Shown one piece after another: positions 32,673 through 44,490 of a stretch of DNA of 64,000 nucleotides. Location of the stretch: contig NC_088799.1 in the NCBI RefSeq assembly GCF_011386835.1, positions 73,737,302 through 73,801,301 on the forward strand, read 5' to 3'. This stretch comes from Chrysemys picta bellii. Taxonomy: Eukaryota; Chordata; Testudines; Emydidae. The notes under the pieces are model-generated. The model searched no databases, had not been told where the DNA came from, and was given only the letters and a program-made list of their open reading frames with translations. A program made the translations under genes and the position numbers. Position 1 is the first letter of the stretch, and each line of letters opens with the position of its first letter.

Positions 32673-35600
32673 CAATCACGCCCTGAAAGGGGAAAACTTA
32701 TCAGATATGTAACATTTCATCTTCATTATCATTTTACTCCTAAAGTGCAGTCTTTTCAATCCATGCCAACATTTATCATACACCCTTTACATTTGACACT
32801 TCATTGTCTAGCCCTTCAGCACCAGGAGTGTACCATACATCACAAAACCACTTTCTTAATCCGCTGCAGCGTTTTTTTGATACAAAATACTGCACAGAAC
32901 CATATCACTTTTAACCATCTGGTAATACTTCCGGGTTTGAAAATGTAGTATGAGTAGCTATATTTTAAGGAATAGAAAATATCTATTTTTTCTCCTTTTC
33001 TTTCATTCCAGCTGTTCCCTAACAGAGAGGTCAAATCAGATTGCTCTGTAAATGTAAGGCCAGTGTGTAGTTTTGTGCAGCCAATCAAACATGTCAGAGC
33101 CATCTTTTTATCTCTGAACAGTATTGTTGTTACAATTATTCACAGTATCTAGGGCCTGATTTCCAAAAAAGTATGGTCATAATGACATGTATAATCTGTA
33201 TACAAAATTATCATGAGAGTGGAGTCCATGGGGTCCCTTTTTTCTATCCTATCTGTTTATCCAAATTCAGAAAACTTCCTCAATAAATATACGGCTTGGT
33301 GAAGCAAATGAAGATATACGGTTAGCCAGAGAGGGGAGCAAATTCAAGTTTATACAGGGAAAAAAGTCATTTCTGCTTAAGGTTTTTATAAACGTTGTGT
33401 TGAAGTGAGCAGGCAATGATTCTTAATGCAATAGAGCCAATATATTGTCAGCTGTGGTTGTTATTAAAAACAGATATGGTACATGACTCACCTAGGGTTT
33501 GATCACCACTGAAGTCAAGGGGAACACAAGCTAATTCCTTAGCAGAACACAATCAGGCTTCGCAATATAGAAAGTTTCTGTTTTCTCCCCCCCCTTACTT
33601 ATGGAGAAGGAATAGGCATGCAATACAGTACTGAAACAGTGTCCAAAACTAATCAATTTGTTTTAGGATGATGTGAAGTTGGGGTGAAGGAAGACACTAT
33701 CCTCACTTTTTAAACTGCTTGGGAGTACACACTGTTCACTTCAGAGATCTGTAAAACATGAAAACTTACTGGGTTACATTCAGTGTGAATCCTATTAATC
33801 TGCCATTAACATTATGACATTCAAGTAATATTTAAAATGATATCATCAATATTATTTATAAGGTCAGAGATGTCAGAATTATATTATTACTAGAATTAAA
33901 GGCATCACTAAAATGCTGCTGCAGGGTAATCAGCTCCTGGATTGCTCTTTGTCATTTTAGGAGTACGTATGAATGTGTGGCATATGGTACTTAAGCTAAA
34001 AATATTGCCTGCACATACCTATGAAGTGGGAATTAGCAGCATGCTGCTTCTGATTACCATAAATATTTCCAAATTAATCTATTACAATTAGTTGAAGACA
34101 TGAAGCTATATCTACTTGAGGTACCTATTGTAATGGCTCATGGATAGAGATAATTACAAGATTTTGGCGCTTACCCAAGGCTCTCCAATTGTTTGTAAAA
34201 CAATTACAGAGCACCCTTTCACAGTAGGCAAGCAATAATGTACCTATTTTAGAGGTGGGGAAATTAAGGCACAGAAGTTAAGTGGATTGTTCAAGGTCAT
34301 ACAGCATGTTAATGGCAAAAGTGGGAATGGAACCCACAAATACAGAATTTCAGCTAACTGGATGGCTGACAGCAGTACTGCCTGATCCTCATCTGTCTTC
34401 CATTTTCATGACAGAAGCATGATTTCATCTTTCAGTGCTGCTGCATGTTTAAAACAAGCACTGACCAAGAAGTTGTCAGACTGCTAATATCAAATCAAAT
34501 TCATATTGCCTATTAGATTTATGCAAATTGATTTTTTCAGCAATAAGTTGCTTTTCTACAATTTCTGATTTAATGTTTGAACAAAGTTGCCTCAGAAATT
34601 GGAATTACAATCTTGAACTAAGAAAGATAAAATCAGTGCTTGTAACAGTTATTGCTAGGAATATAGTGTTTATAGATTTAAATATAGAAACAGTTTGTTC
34701 TTTGGTATTTATCAGTGTCAAAGCCAAGAGACCTCCAAGAGCAGGAAAACAGTGGATGAATGACAATAAAACTGCAGGTATCAGATATCTTGTAATTGCT
34801 GATTTGGTTGAGCAAGCTGTTTAATTGTGAAAAGAATATATATACACTCACCTAATGTTCCTGTGCTTGGTTCCCTAATGGAACATTAAAATATAAATGT
34901 TTGGGAATGTCTCTTGTAGTTGATGGCATGCAACTTTTTCAAACTTTCTGTTTAGTTTCAAAAATAGGAACAAAGTAAATACATCCATTAAGGCAAGGGA
35001 AAACAAACAGAATGAGGAAATCATCTAGAGAATGTAGTTGTATTAACAGATTATTTAGTTAAACAGTGGAGGGCTTCATCCTTCAGTAACTGAGATAAGA
35101 ATGTGTTTGTTACATGATGGAAATGTCATTGTGTAAAAGTGAAAAGAAAATATTGAATATAATAGGTGAAACCCTGGCAAAATTTTCATTGACTTCAGCA
35201 GGGCCAGAATTTTATCCAATGTGTCTAATCACCAAATTATGCCTTCCTTCGGGTTGTGAGATCAGAACTTAGCCCTGGTATGCATTTGGCATTGATTGAC
35301 TCTTAACATTTGGCTTTAGCAGAAGAGCTGATGGTTCATAATAATCTAAATCAAGCCACTTTCCTCTTGAATAGCTAATATATGGTATCAGCTATGGTTT
35401 AAGAAATCAATTATACCATCCCACTGTGATATGTGAACTTATTTATTAATTGTGTAAAGTATGCAGTTTCTTCTGTCACTGTCAGTGACTCTCACAATGC
35501 TCCCAGCTGTAAGAAAGATTACATTGTCCCTCCTCTCCCCACTACTTCCCCCTTTAAACTGCAGAATAAGAATCCTCCCCTCAACATTCAAAAGTTCTAA

Positions 35601-36685
35601 GAGTGCTTCCCTCAGAGAGCAGTAGCCTCTGTTTTAACCTGCCCCTCTGGCTGGCTTTCAGTATGGTGCCCTTTCTTGGGTCTGTGCCAATAAGTCCACC
35701 CCTGGTTTCTGCTGCATCCTTGCTCCCTCCTGCTGCTGCTTCTGCTACTGCTTAGTGTGAAGCAGGAAATTGGCAGCCCATGAAGAGACAAGTTTCCCAG
35801 CAAGAGGGATAAGAAATGACTGGCTAACAAGAAAGGGCTCTTTGAGTGTAAAATACAACCTCCCCTATATGCTAAGAACATTGCCTTTTCAACATGCCCA
35901 GGCCCTGCCAGCCTGGGAATTTTGGAGGGAGCTCAGGGTTCAATATAGATTTCCCCATATGGCAGCACACTCCCAGATAAGCCCACTTTTCATTGTTCAT
36001 TCATAAAAGCTTATGCTTACTTAGCTACTGTCCAATTTATTCAGTGTAATGTGTGCTCAGATACTTGCATCATATCTTATAGATGATGTTTCAGAATAGG
36101 AAATGACCTAGGAATAGGAAAATAGATGTTGGATTAGTGCCCTTGGTGGCATAGCTGGACAAATAAGCAATGCTTCTGATGGAACCTTTAAAGAAATAAT
36201 GAGTGTCTGCTAAATGCAAGTACCCTATCAATTATAGTATGTTTACAATATATAGAATTAAAAAGTAAAGAAAAACAAGACAAAAACCTTTACCAGTGTC
36301 GATAGGCATCTAAGCTATAATATCCTGATCGTGGTCACAAACCTTCTGACGTCTTACAGATACTGTATTCTTTGAGGAGAAGAAATCATCATCTTTTCTT
36401 TTATCTTTGTTCTGCAATAGTGCCCCAGAGCCATCTTAAAAGCTTACAGAATACTACTGAACTTTCATATCTGCACAATCACTTAGAATTCCATCTAGTT
36501 AGGCTTTGATATTAATTTCTTTTTTATTTAGACAAAGCAGTAAAACAGTCATCCGAGTGTTCTATTTTCCAATATCTCTTTTCAACATTGTTCATGTTTG
36601 GAATAAATAACTAGAGCAATATGGAGTCCTAAAAAGAGTATACATTACCCTGTGTCCATTTATGGTGGTGCAACAATTGACCTTA
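32673..36685. other. Non-coding DNA with one MIR-like piece
   Basis: About 4 kb with no recognised gene. A MIR-like relic is at 34190-34350. A half-palindromic MITE relic (GTGAAACCCTGGCAAAATTT then GACTTCAGCAGGGCCAGAAT) is at about 35167-35220. A TGCTGCTGCTTCTGC-like run occurs near 35728-35755. Confidence 0.5.
34190..34350 (+). mobile_element. MIR-like ancient SINE fragment
   Basis: GGGGAAATTAAGGCACAGAA, GTTAAGTGGATTGTTCAAGG, TCATACAGCATGTTAATGGC and GGGAATGGAACCCA follow the MIR 3' consensus order. Confidence 0.8.
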
Positions 36686-36693
36686 CGCTAGAT

Positions 36694-37001
36694 CAGGGGT
36701 AGACAACCTATGGCACATGTGCCGAAGGTGGCACACAAGCTGATTTTCAGTGGCACTCACACTGCCCGGGTTCTGGCCACCAGTCCGGGAGGCTCTGCAT
36801 TTTAATTTAATTTTAAATGAAGTTTCTTAAACATTTTAAAAACCTTATTTACTTTACATACAACAATAGTTTAGTTATATATTATAGACTTATAGAAAGA
36901 GATCTAAAAATGTTAAAATGTATTACTGGCACGTGAAACCTTAAATCAGAGTGAATAAATGAAGACTCGTCACACCACTTCTGAAAGGTTGCCGACCCCT
37001 G
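36694..37001. mobile_element. hAT MITE, copy 2 (308 bp)
   Basis: Ends CAGGGGTAGACAACCT and, reverse-complemented, CAGGGGTCGGCAACCT. Flanks CGCTAGAT and TGCTAGAG agree at 6 of 8, a worn duplication. Same family, orientation and length as 29971-30281. Confidence 0.9.
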
Positions 37002-37599
37002 TGCTAGAGTATTAAATACTTGACTAGAACCAGCAAAATTAACTGCACAGATGCATAAACAACAGATTATGAATTTAAAATGAAAATAAGACACTAAAAT
37101 AAGTCTAAACTCAAAATTATTCTTTGGAGTCACTTTGAAAATGATCTGAATAAAGGGATATATTCCAGTATTGGGTCAAACACTACTGGAAAAAAATAAA
37201 AATAGCATCAAATTGAAATATGAGAATTATGACTACTTTACCTTGCTATTGTATCCCCTATTCAGAGTACATTAAAGTCAAATATTTGCTTTGGGTGGGT
37301 TATTTTTTGATAGATGACACTTTTTAGGTACTGTTGCAAATTAAAAAAAAAATCAATGGAATTGTATTGGAGCTGTGTGTGAGAGAAACAGCTACCTCAG
37401 ATATGTTTTGACTCAATTGTTTTCCTTGTGTCATGGAAATGGGTCCATAAATTCAGGAGCAATGGGTTCTTCAGCCTCCATGCTATAGGAGGCAGAATTA
37501 GATGTTTTGAGTGGCAGGGCTGAATTTTCTCTGCCTCCAAAAGTGAAACAGGCTGAGTCAGGTCCCATGTTGACTGACTGTCCATAACCCAGTTAATTC
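37002..37599. other. AT-rich non-coding DNA
   Basis: Nothing recognised before the DIRS region. Confidence 0.45.
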
Positions 37600-37979
37600 T
37601 TTCTTCTTTTTCTTCTTGGTGTTTTTTTCATGGGTTCTTTTTTCCTACGCTCTCCATTCTTTTAGTTGAGAACTACTGCCCTTTTTATATTTACTCTGTG
37701 GAGCACTAGGCAATTGTGGGGCTTTTGCCAAGTTCTCCCTCCAAATTAGCCCTGATAGTGGTCGGAAAAGCATAAAAGAAGGGTGAGGGCAGGGTACCCT
37801 GTACACTTGACTGAGTGTACTGAAGGAAAAAAGTTCATTTTTCTCCCTCAACCTTGGTGCTACCATGATTACAAAGCAGGCCACTGGCTCATCCCACAGT
37901 TCAGGGGAGTGGCTACAGGCAAACGAGGGGCCCAGTAAGGCAAGGCACTGAAAAAGGCATCTAGAACACAGAGATCCAA

Positions 37980-38345
37980 TCTTGTCACCCCTCATGAAGA
38001 ACTCTGTCCCCCAGCTGAAGGGGACTTCATACCCAAAGATTGCACTTATAGGAGGGTGGAATCAGCTGTCCACAGGGGTTCTGAAGCAGTGTGGGCAGCC
38101 CCTAAAGACTCAGCTATGGCCATTCTTTGCCAGAACAGTACTGGCTTATACCGATTCCCTGTTCTCTGACATTCCCAAAACGGCGACCAGTGCCAAGGTG
38201 TTGAGATCCTCCTTAAATAAGATTTCCTTAACACTGCTCTAGTTAAACTCCTCACTCACTGCCTTCAGGTTCTCCACCAGCTTGATGGCATCCAATGCAG
38301 TGGAAAGAAGGCATCTGTGGATACAGACATACAAGGTATAAGTTT
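37980..38345 (+). pseudogene. DIRS gag-like fragment
   Basis: Translation over two frames ends with an LMASNAVERRHLWIQTYK-like segment, similar to the MAxxVAxRRxLWL helix common in DIRS gag-like proteins. The upstream open frame (37982-38242) has LFSDIPKTATSAKVLRSSLN. Position just before the RT supports the call. Function by homology only, weak. Confidence 0.4.
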
Positions 38346-38869
38346 TCACCCAACAGTTTGGTTTTTTTGGTGGTTTTATTTATTTATTTATTGGTAGCAT
38401 ACCTGTACTTGTGAGAGAAACTTGTCAGGGAACCCATAGAAAAAGACTCATCTGAAACATAGGACAAAAACAAATTCTCTCTCCTTTGTTGTTGATGATA
38501 AAGCTCAGAAGAGAGATTTGTAACCCATTTTTCTGCTCTAGGCAGCCCTTTTTCAGTGTCATGGTGTTTCATGTAGATACAGTAGACACAACAGATTATC
38601 TAAGAATAGATGGGAGAAAACCCCAGAGATGATTCCTTCTTCAGGAATGACCCTAAGATCAATCAGTGACTACCTTTCTCCCACTAACAACCCCCTGGGT
38701 GGGAGAGGACCTGTCTCTATTTGTTTCCACCTGCTTTGCCACTACCATACACAAATGGTTGAGACATCATTTCCAACTGTTACACCATAGAATTCAGAAG
38801 AACTCCCCTCCATCCATCCATGAGGAAGGCTATGTTTAGGCAAAGTGACCACCTTTTCAAAATCAGGGC

Positions 38870-39171
38870 AATTGAGACTGTTCTAGACCAGGATCCTAGA
38901 CCTAGACCTAGACCTTGGGGCTTATACTACATACTATTCCTTGTTCTAAAGAAACTGGGAGGAATGGACTGGACTGGATTGAACAAGTTGATCCACTTCC
39001 ACAAGTTCAGTATGGCCCATGTGTAACATGGAAGCTGTCACCCAGGGGGATTTTTTAATACGTGTGGACCTGAAGGAGATGTATCTCTGCATTCGCATCC
39101 TTTCGGCTTACAGACAGTACTAGTGATTAGCTTACAGTACTGTACGTGCAGTACAAAGCCCTTTATTTTGG
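38870..39171 (+). pseudogene. DIRS reverse transcriptase, N-terminal part
   Basis: YILFLVLKKLGGMDWTGLNK, then HFHKFSM, then in another frame EAVTQGDFLIRVDLKEMYLC, IRILSAYRQY and VQYKALYFG. These follow the DIRS RT series: (Y)SxxFLVPKKxGG, LDLKxLN, KFxM, the LDLKDAY palm motif with its first catalytic Asp, HPxHRxY, and YQYKxLPFG. The FG motif ends exactly at the CR1 boundary. Stop codons and at least one frame change kill it. Confidence 0.82.
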
Positions 39172-39758
39172 TAGAATCATAGAATATTAGGGTTGGAAGA
39201 GACCTCAGGAGGTCATCTAGTTCAATCCCCTGCTCAAAGCAGGACCAACACCAACTAAATCATCCCAGCCAGGGCTTTGTCAAGCCGGGCCTTAAAACCC
39301 TCTAAGGATGGAGATTCCACCACCTCCCTAGGTAACCCATTCCAGTGCTTCACCACCCTCCTAGTGAAATAGTGTTTCCTAATATCCAACCTAGACCTCC
39401 CCCACTGCAACTTGAGACCATTGCTTTTTGTTCTGTCATCTGCCACCACAGAGAACAGAGTAGCTCCATCCTCTTTGGAACCCCCCTTCAGGTAGTTGAA
39501 GGCTTCTATCAAATCCCCCCTCACTCTTCTCTTCTGAAAACTAAATAACCCCAATTCCCTAAGCCTCTCCTCATAAGTCATGTGCCCCAGCACCCTAATA
39601 ATTTTTGTTGCCCTCCACTGGACTGTCTCCAGTTTGTCCACATCCCTTCTGTAGTGGGGAGACCAAAACTGGATGCAATACTCCAGGTGTGGCCTCACCA
39701 GTGCCGAATAGAGGGGAATAATCACTTCCCTTGATCTGCTGGCAATGGTCCTACTAAT
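39172..39758 (-). mobile_element. CR1 LINE 3' part, inserted in DIRS
   Basis: Starts at the DIRS boundary with TAGAATCATAGAAT (the CR1 8-bp terminal repeat) and runs through the 3' UTR into the ORF2 C-terminus. The open frame 39776-39255 reads [40 protein letters not shown] and [17 protein letters not shown]. It is cut at 39758 by a hAT and resumes at 40299. Confidence 0.93.
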
Positions 39759-40290
39759 CATAGGCGTGCGCAGCACATTTCATTAGGGTGTGGACACAGG
39801 GAATTTTTTTTTTAAAGGCGAACATCATAAAGGGTGGGGTGTGGGAGGGGGTACTGTGTGTAGGAAGGGGCTCAGGGCAAGGGATTGGGGCAGAGGAGGG
39901 GTGTGAGGGGGCTCAGGGAAGGAGGTTGGGGTGCAGGAGGGGTGAGGGGTGCAGCAGGGGGCTCAGGGCAAGGGATTGGGGCAGAAGAGGGGTGTGGAGT
40001 GCAGGAGGAGGCTCAGGGCAGGGGATTGGGGTGCGAGGTGCAGGCAGGGGGTCAGGGTTCCCCGTTCCCGGCCAATGGGAGCTTCGGGAGGCGGTGCCTG
40101 GAGCAACCCCCCGGCCCCAGAGACATGGTGCCCTGATGGCTGCTTCTGAAAGCAGCGCAGGGCCTGCGGCACCATGGGGGGCAAATCCCGCGGGCCGGAT
40201 CCAAAGCCCCGAGGGGCCAGATCCGGATTCGGCCCATGGGCATTAGGGTGTGCCCGGGCACACCCGGCACACCCCGTGCGCATGCCTATG
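39759..40290. mobile_element. GC-rich hAT nested in the CR1 (532 bp)
   Basis: Left end CATAGGCGTGCGCAGCACA; right end reverse-complemented CATAGGCATGCGCACGGGG. The flanks are a perfect 8-bp duplication CTACTAAT (39751-39758, 40291-40298). Removing the element and one duplicate restores continuous CR1. The interior repeats a GGGGCTCAGGGCAAGGGATT unit about four times and carries GGCCAATGGGAGCTTC and a CGGGCCGGATCC block. No transposase. Confidence 0.97.
39780..40045 (+). repeat. Tandem GGGGCTCAGGG units inside the hAT
   Basis: GGGCTCAGGG(C/A)AAGG-type units begin near 39868, 39909, 39957 and 40008, each followed by GATTGGGG(C/T) or GGTTGGGGTG and a GGAGGGGTG block. Spacing is about 40-50 bp. 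The irregular spacing points to old duplication. Confidence 0.7.
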
Positions 40291-41085
40291 CTACTAATAC
40301 AGCCCAATATGCCGTTGGTCTTCTTGGCAACAAGGACACACTGCTGACTCATATCAAGCTTCTCATCCACTGTAATCCCCAGGTCCTTTTCTGCAGAACT
40401 GCTGCTTAGCCAGTCAGTACCCAGCCTGTAGCAGTGCATGGGATTCTTTCTTCCTAAGTGCAGAACTCTGCACTTGTCCTTGTTGAACCTCATCAGATTT
40501 CTTTTGGCCCAATCCTCCAATTTGTCTAGGTGACTCTGGACCCTATCCCTATCCTCCAGCATATCTACCTCTCCCCTCATCTTATTGTCATCTGCAAACT
40601 TGCTGAGGGTGCAATTAATCCCGTCATCCAGATCATTAATAAAGATATTGAACAAAACCAGTCCCAGGACCAACCCCTGGAACACTCTGCTTGATACTGG
40701 CTGCCAACTAGACATCGAGCCATTGATCACTACCCACTGAGCCTGACAATCTAGCCAGCTTTTTATCCACCTTGTAGTCCATTCATTTTGCTGGGGACTG
40801 AAGTGAGGCTGACCGGTATGGTAGTTCCCCGAGTTCTGTTTCTTCCCTTTTTCAAATATGGGCACTATATTTGCCTTTTTCCAATCATCCATGACCTCCC
40901 ACCATCGCCACGAATTTTCAAAGATAATGGCCAATGGTTCTGCAATCACATCAGCCAACTCCCTCAGCACCCTTGGATGCATTAGATTTGGACCCATGTA
41001 CTTGTGCATGTCCAGCTTTTCTAAATAGTCCTTAACTTGTTCTTTCACCACTGCACCCAGAGTATTCATGGCTCCAGGGGGTACT
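40291..41085 (-). mobile_element. CR1 LINE continuation, 5' truncated, internal deletion
   Basis: Continues the CR1: RGVNKKTNGILG-like, [25 protein letters not shown] (catalytic box), then SGVPQG replaced by SRVFQGLVLG, and WIKSWLDCQAQWVVINGSM. Near 40787 the sequence jumps from (N)EWTTRWIKSWLD directly to (PG)KIMEQ-equivalent upstream DNA, so about 85 codons including the FSKAFD palm motif are gone compared with the CR1 at 1285. It ends 5' in KEQVKDYLEKLDMHKYMGPN at about 41045, with the true end near 41085 uncertain. Confidence 0.9.
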
Positions 41086-41099
41086 AGTGGCATCCCTAT

Positions 41100-41750
41100 G
41101 TCAGAAATGGAGACATCAGGAAGTCATTGAGAAGAGACATTTTCCTGCAGAAGTCAGTCTGGGACACAACCGATGTTATACACCCTTCAGCAACATGGCT
41201 TTATAAACACTGATGAACAGCCAGATCGTCTCCACACATGGAATAGAACACCAGGGAGTTTGGCTGGGCACCATGCTCCCACAGGGTCTTCCTCTCCAAT
41301 AACAGGCAAGAACAAATTTTAGAGCAAACACACAACACCTTTCACAGTCCACACTCCCACTGGAAGGTCTTACTGTGTGTTTTAGGAGTGTGTTGTCATA
41401 CATATATGCACTTCTGTGGGCAAAATTTAATCATGAGTGCTTGCAGTTCTAACTACTGAGCTTCTCTACCCTCACTCAGAATTGCAATGCTCACACTCTA
41501 AGATTTTCCTGCACCGTAAACATTCCCTCAAATGGTGGGGACATCTGACAAGATTCACAGGCGGTATCCAGTTGGCAGAACCTCAGAGACACATCATCAC
41601 AACGGATGCCAGGTGGGAGGGATGGGAGCTCACACAACTTGACACCTGGGACAAAGTCAGTAATCATGGACAGAATCTCATTACACCACAAACGGTCTGG
41701 AACTGCAGGTGATTCATCTAGCCCTTTAGTTACACCTCCCTCCTTAAACC
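41100..41750 (+). pseudogene. DIRS RT thumb and RNase H start
   Basis: Pieces in changing frames: QQHGFINT, a TPTQRxEHLGVWLGTMLP-like stretch near 41225-41280, NRQEQILE-like near 41300, then HSLKWWGHLTRFTGGIQLAE and IITTDARWEGWELTQLDTWD. LKWW followed about 20 residues later by TTDA-x-x-x-GW is the DIRS RT-RNase H junction; the Asp in TTDA is the first RNase H catalytic residue. It stops at 41758 where an LTR is inserted. Confidence 0.82.
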
Positions 41751-41758
41751 CCTAACAC

Positions 41759-42932
41759 TGTGATGGGTTAGATCACAGAACCCCCCTTTGGAGCTGCCAC
41801 ACGATGTGCCATAAATACTTCTGCTCCTGCTTTCCCTGCCAGCTTGGGACCCCAGCAACCTGTCTTGCTGAGCCAGACATGTCAGTCTGCTCCAACACAG
41901 ACCCAGGGTCTGAATTACTTGCCCCAAAGCTGCAGGCTTCACTGAAAACAGCTCACAGAAGTGTTCCTGTCTTTAACACTCAGATGCCCAACTCCCAATG
42001 GGGTCTAAACCCAAATAAATCCATTTTACCCTGTATAAAGCTAATGCACTCATAAATTGTTCACCCTCTATAAGACTGATAGAGAGATATGCACAGCTGT
42101 TTGTTCCCCCAGGTATTAATACATACTCTGGGTCAATTAATAAGTAAAAAGTGATTTTATTAAATACAGAAAGTAGGATTTAAGTGGTTCCAAGTAGTAA
42201 CAGACAGAACAAAGTAAGTCACCAAGCAAAATAAAATAAAACGTGCAAATCTATGTCTAATCAAACTGAATACAGATAAGATCCTCACCAATTCCAGAAT
42301 GCTCCCTTTTACAGAGTAATCTCTTTTGAGCCTGAGTGCAGCAATAACTCACACCCCTTGCAGTCACTGCCCTTTGTTCCAGTTTCTTCCAAGTATCCTG
42401 GGTGGTGGAGAGGCTCTCTCTTTAGCCAGCTGAAGACAAAATGGAAGGGTCTCCCAGGAGTTTAAATAGATTTTCTCTTGTGGGTGGAGACCCCCTCCTC
42501 ACTCCTATGCAAAGTCCAGCTCCAAGATGGAGTTTAGGAGTCACCTGGGCAAGTCACATGTCCATGCATGACTCACAGTTTTTACAGGTAGCATCCATTG
42601 TTTACATGCTACCTTGAACGTCCTCAAGTAGACTTCTTATGTGGATTGGAGCATTCCAAGATCCATTGTCCTTTAAGTGTTTCTTGGTTAGGTACTTAAT
42701 TTGAACATTCTTTCTCCAGAAACTGACCAAATGCGCTACTAAGGTTATTTAGAAATCAAGCGAGTACACAGCCAACATTCATAACTTCGAATACAAAAAT
42801 GATACATGCATACAAATTGGATTAATACATTCAGTAAATCATAACCTTTACAGAGACATGTTACATGGCATATGTAGCATAAAACACATTCTAAGCATAT
42901 TTCCATAAAGCCTTATGGAAGGTACCGTCACA
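41759..42932 (-). mobile_element. ERV-like LTR, copy 2, inserted in DIRS RNase H
   Basis: Starts TGTGATGGGTTAGATCACAG and ends GGTACCGTCACA. Co-linear with 7034-8158 in the outer parts, including the AATAAATCCATTTTACCC block and the AAGTGATTTTATTAAATACA poly(A)-signal region (minus strand); middle part differs. The DIRS RNase H resumes at 42933 with a TDS-x-TAM motif. No clean 5-bp duplication seen (left AACAC, right ACATA). 1174 bp. Confidence 0.87.
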
Positions 42933-42934
42933 AC

Positions 42935-43525
42935 ATACTTGGATTCACAGACAGCATAACTGCCATGGTATGCGTAAGTGGAGAGGGGGTACACAGTCGA
43001 GTTCGTTACAAGTGACAGTCACAACATTCTTCAGGTGGGCTGTGAGAAACAGCCATGCATATTACGGGAAACTGAATTCCACAGTAGATTGGCTCACCTG
43101 CAAAAACGTGGACTTGAGGAATGGTGTCTCCACCAGAGATGTTCGACCTCATAGTACAGACCTTTGTGAAACCAACATGGCATCTCTATGTATCCAGCTC
43201 CAATTCCAAGAGAAGCAACTTCTATGCCACGAGAAGAGATCATCTGGGCAGGGGGATCGATTTCTTTTCCCAGGTATGGCTAAGGGCTCCATCATGTTCA
43301 TTCCCTCTTTTTCCCATGATCACATGCACCATCCAACAAATAGAGAGACAACAGGCTCTAATGAGACTCATTGCACAGTGCAGGCACAGACATTCCTTGT
43401 TTTCAGAGCTCATGTTGATGTCTGTGGTGCCTCCACTAATATTACTATCCACTCTGGATCTATCATCACAGGGATCATCTGTTCTATTACAATCCAGCAT
43501 CTCTGAACATGTGCCTGATTACTGA
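42935..43525 (+). pseudogene. DIRS RNase H end and following domain
   Basis: FTDSITAMV-like (near 42948-42975) matches the VxTDNTxAV RNase H motif with a catalytic Asp. GGTQSSSL, then HAYYGKLNSTVDWLT, corresponds to the AxxxPGxxNxxADxLSR motif. A frame change near 43125 leads to SPPEMFDLIVQTFVKPTWHL (DIRS EWxLHPxVFxxIxxxWGxPxxDLFA region) and LPLFPM (AFPPFPLI equivalent). Broken by frame changes and stops. Confidence 0.78.
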
Positions 43526-43849
43526 GACATCACATTTAAAAACACATACACACACACCAGCTATTCTCAGCTCTGCTGAAGTCCAGAAGGTTTTCCCACT
43601 ATTTCTCAGTATGCAACAATATGGAGAAGATTTGATTCCTGGTGCAGATCATGAAGATACACAGAAAAATTAGAATTGGTCTAATTGTTCCTAGAATTCT
43701 TACAAGCAGGCCTGTCTACAGTACAACAGTTGACCCCATTTTTGAAACCTCAAAAGATACCTCAAAGCTACCACCTTAATCAAACCTCCTATTCACAGGG
43801 TAGCTTTCCTAATATTAAATGCCCACTTCTGACCCCTTCTCTGTAGTGC

Positions 43850-44480
43850 ATTATATTTCCTGACGATGAAGGTCACTTTTCTAGTGGCCACAATATCCAT
43901 CCAAAGGGTATCAGAGTTGGGAGTTTTCTCTATTCGCCTTGACATTTTTTTTTTCCATAATGGCAGGGTGGCGCTATGGCGAGACCTTTCATTCATCCCT
44001 CAGATAATTTCCTTCCTCCACCAATCTGAGATCTCACTTCCAAGTTTTTCCATAAATCAAGCCTATCGAAAAGACAGGGTTTGGCACACCTTAGATGTCT
44101 GGAGGGCAGTAAAGATCTATATTACAAGAACAAAGCCCTACAGTAAAATCTTTATTCATTCTAATACAGCACAGGATTAGGGGACAGGAAGCTGCCAGGT
44201 CGTCCCTAGTAAGACATATTGGGGGGAACTATTTCCAAGGCATGTAAAGACAATGGGAAACTCCTCCATTCAAGATTTTCCACAAAGGCAATGTCAACTT
44301 CATGGACTGACAGGTCCAGTGCACCATATGACTAGTTTTTGTGGGGCAGCAACTAGGGCTTCTCTCCATACATTCAAAGAAATGTATAAGATTCATAAAC
44401 TTCAATTGGGTAAAGCAGCCTTCCGCAGTACTGTTCTGCAACTCGTGGGTCACCCTTGCCCACCCAACAATCAGTAGCAA
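43850..44480 (+). pseudogene. DIRS tyrosine recombinase fragment
   Basis: VATISIQRVSELGVFSIRLD supplies the first catalytic Arg region (RxSEL). FHNGRVALWRDLSFIPQ and DRVWHTLDVWRAVKIYITRT follow, as in DIRS recombinases. After frame changes, FCGAATRASLHTFKEMYKIH matches the ICxAAxWxSxxTFxxxY segment whose Tyr is the nucleophile. The HxxR box appears only as an HGLTGP-like remnant without the Arg. The enzyme would have integrated DIRS circles by strand exchange; it is dead. Confidence 0.8.
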
Positions 44481-44490
44481 TAGGGTTGGG

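Larger units (their letters stand above)
37600..44490 (+). mobile_element. DIRS-type tyrosine-recombinase retrotransposon, decayed, with two insertions
   Basis: Plus-strand pieces in DIRS order: gag-like (about 37980-38345), RT (38870-39171), rest of RT and RNase H start (41100-41750), RNase H end and following domain (42935-43525), and tyrosine recombinase (about 43850-44480). The order RT, RNase H, then a tyrosine recombinase instead of an integrase is diagnostic of DIRS. The element is cut by CR1 at 39172 and by an ERV LTR at 41759. All frames are broken. The 5' start and 3' end are estimates, and terminal repeats were not found. Confidence 0.82.

Noticed and set aside
39788..40270. Gly-rich and Ala/Pro-rich open frames (up to 152 codons)
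   Set aside because: Translations of tandem GGGGCTCAGGG units in the hAT at 39759-40290, without any protein family signal.
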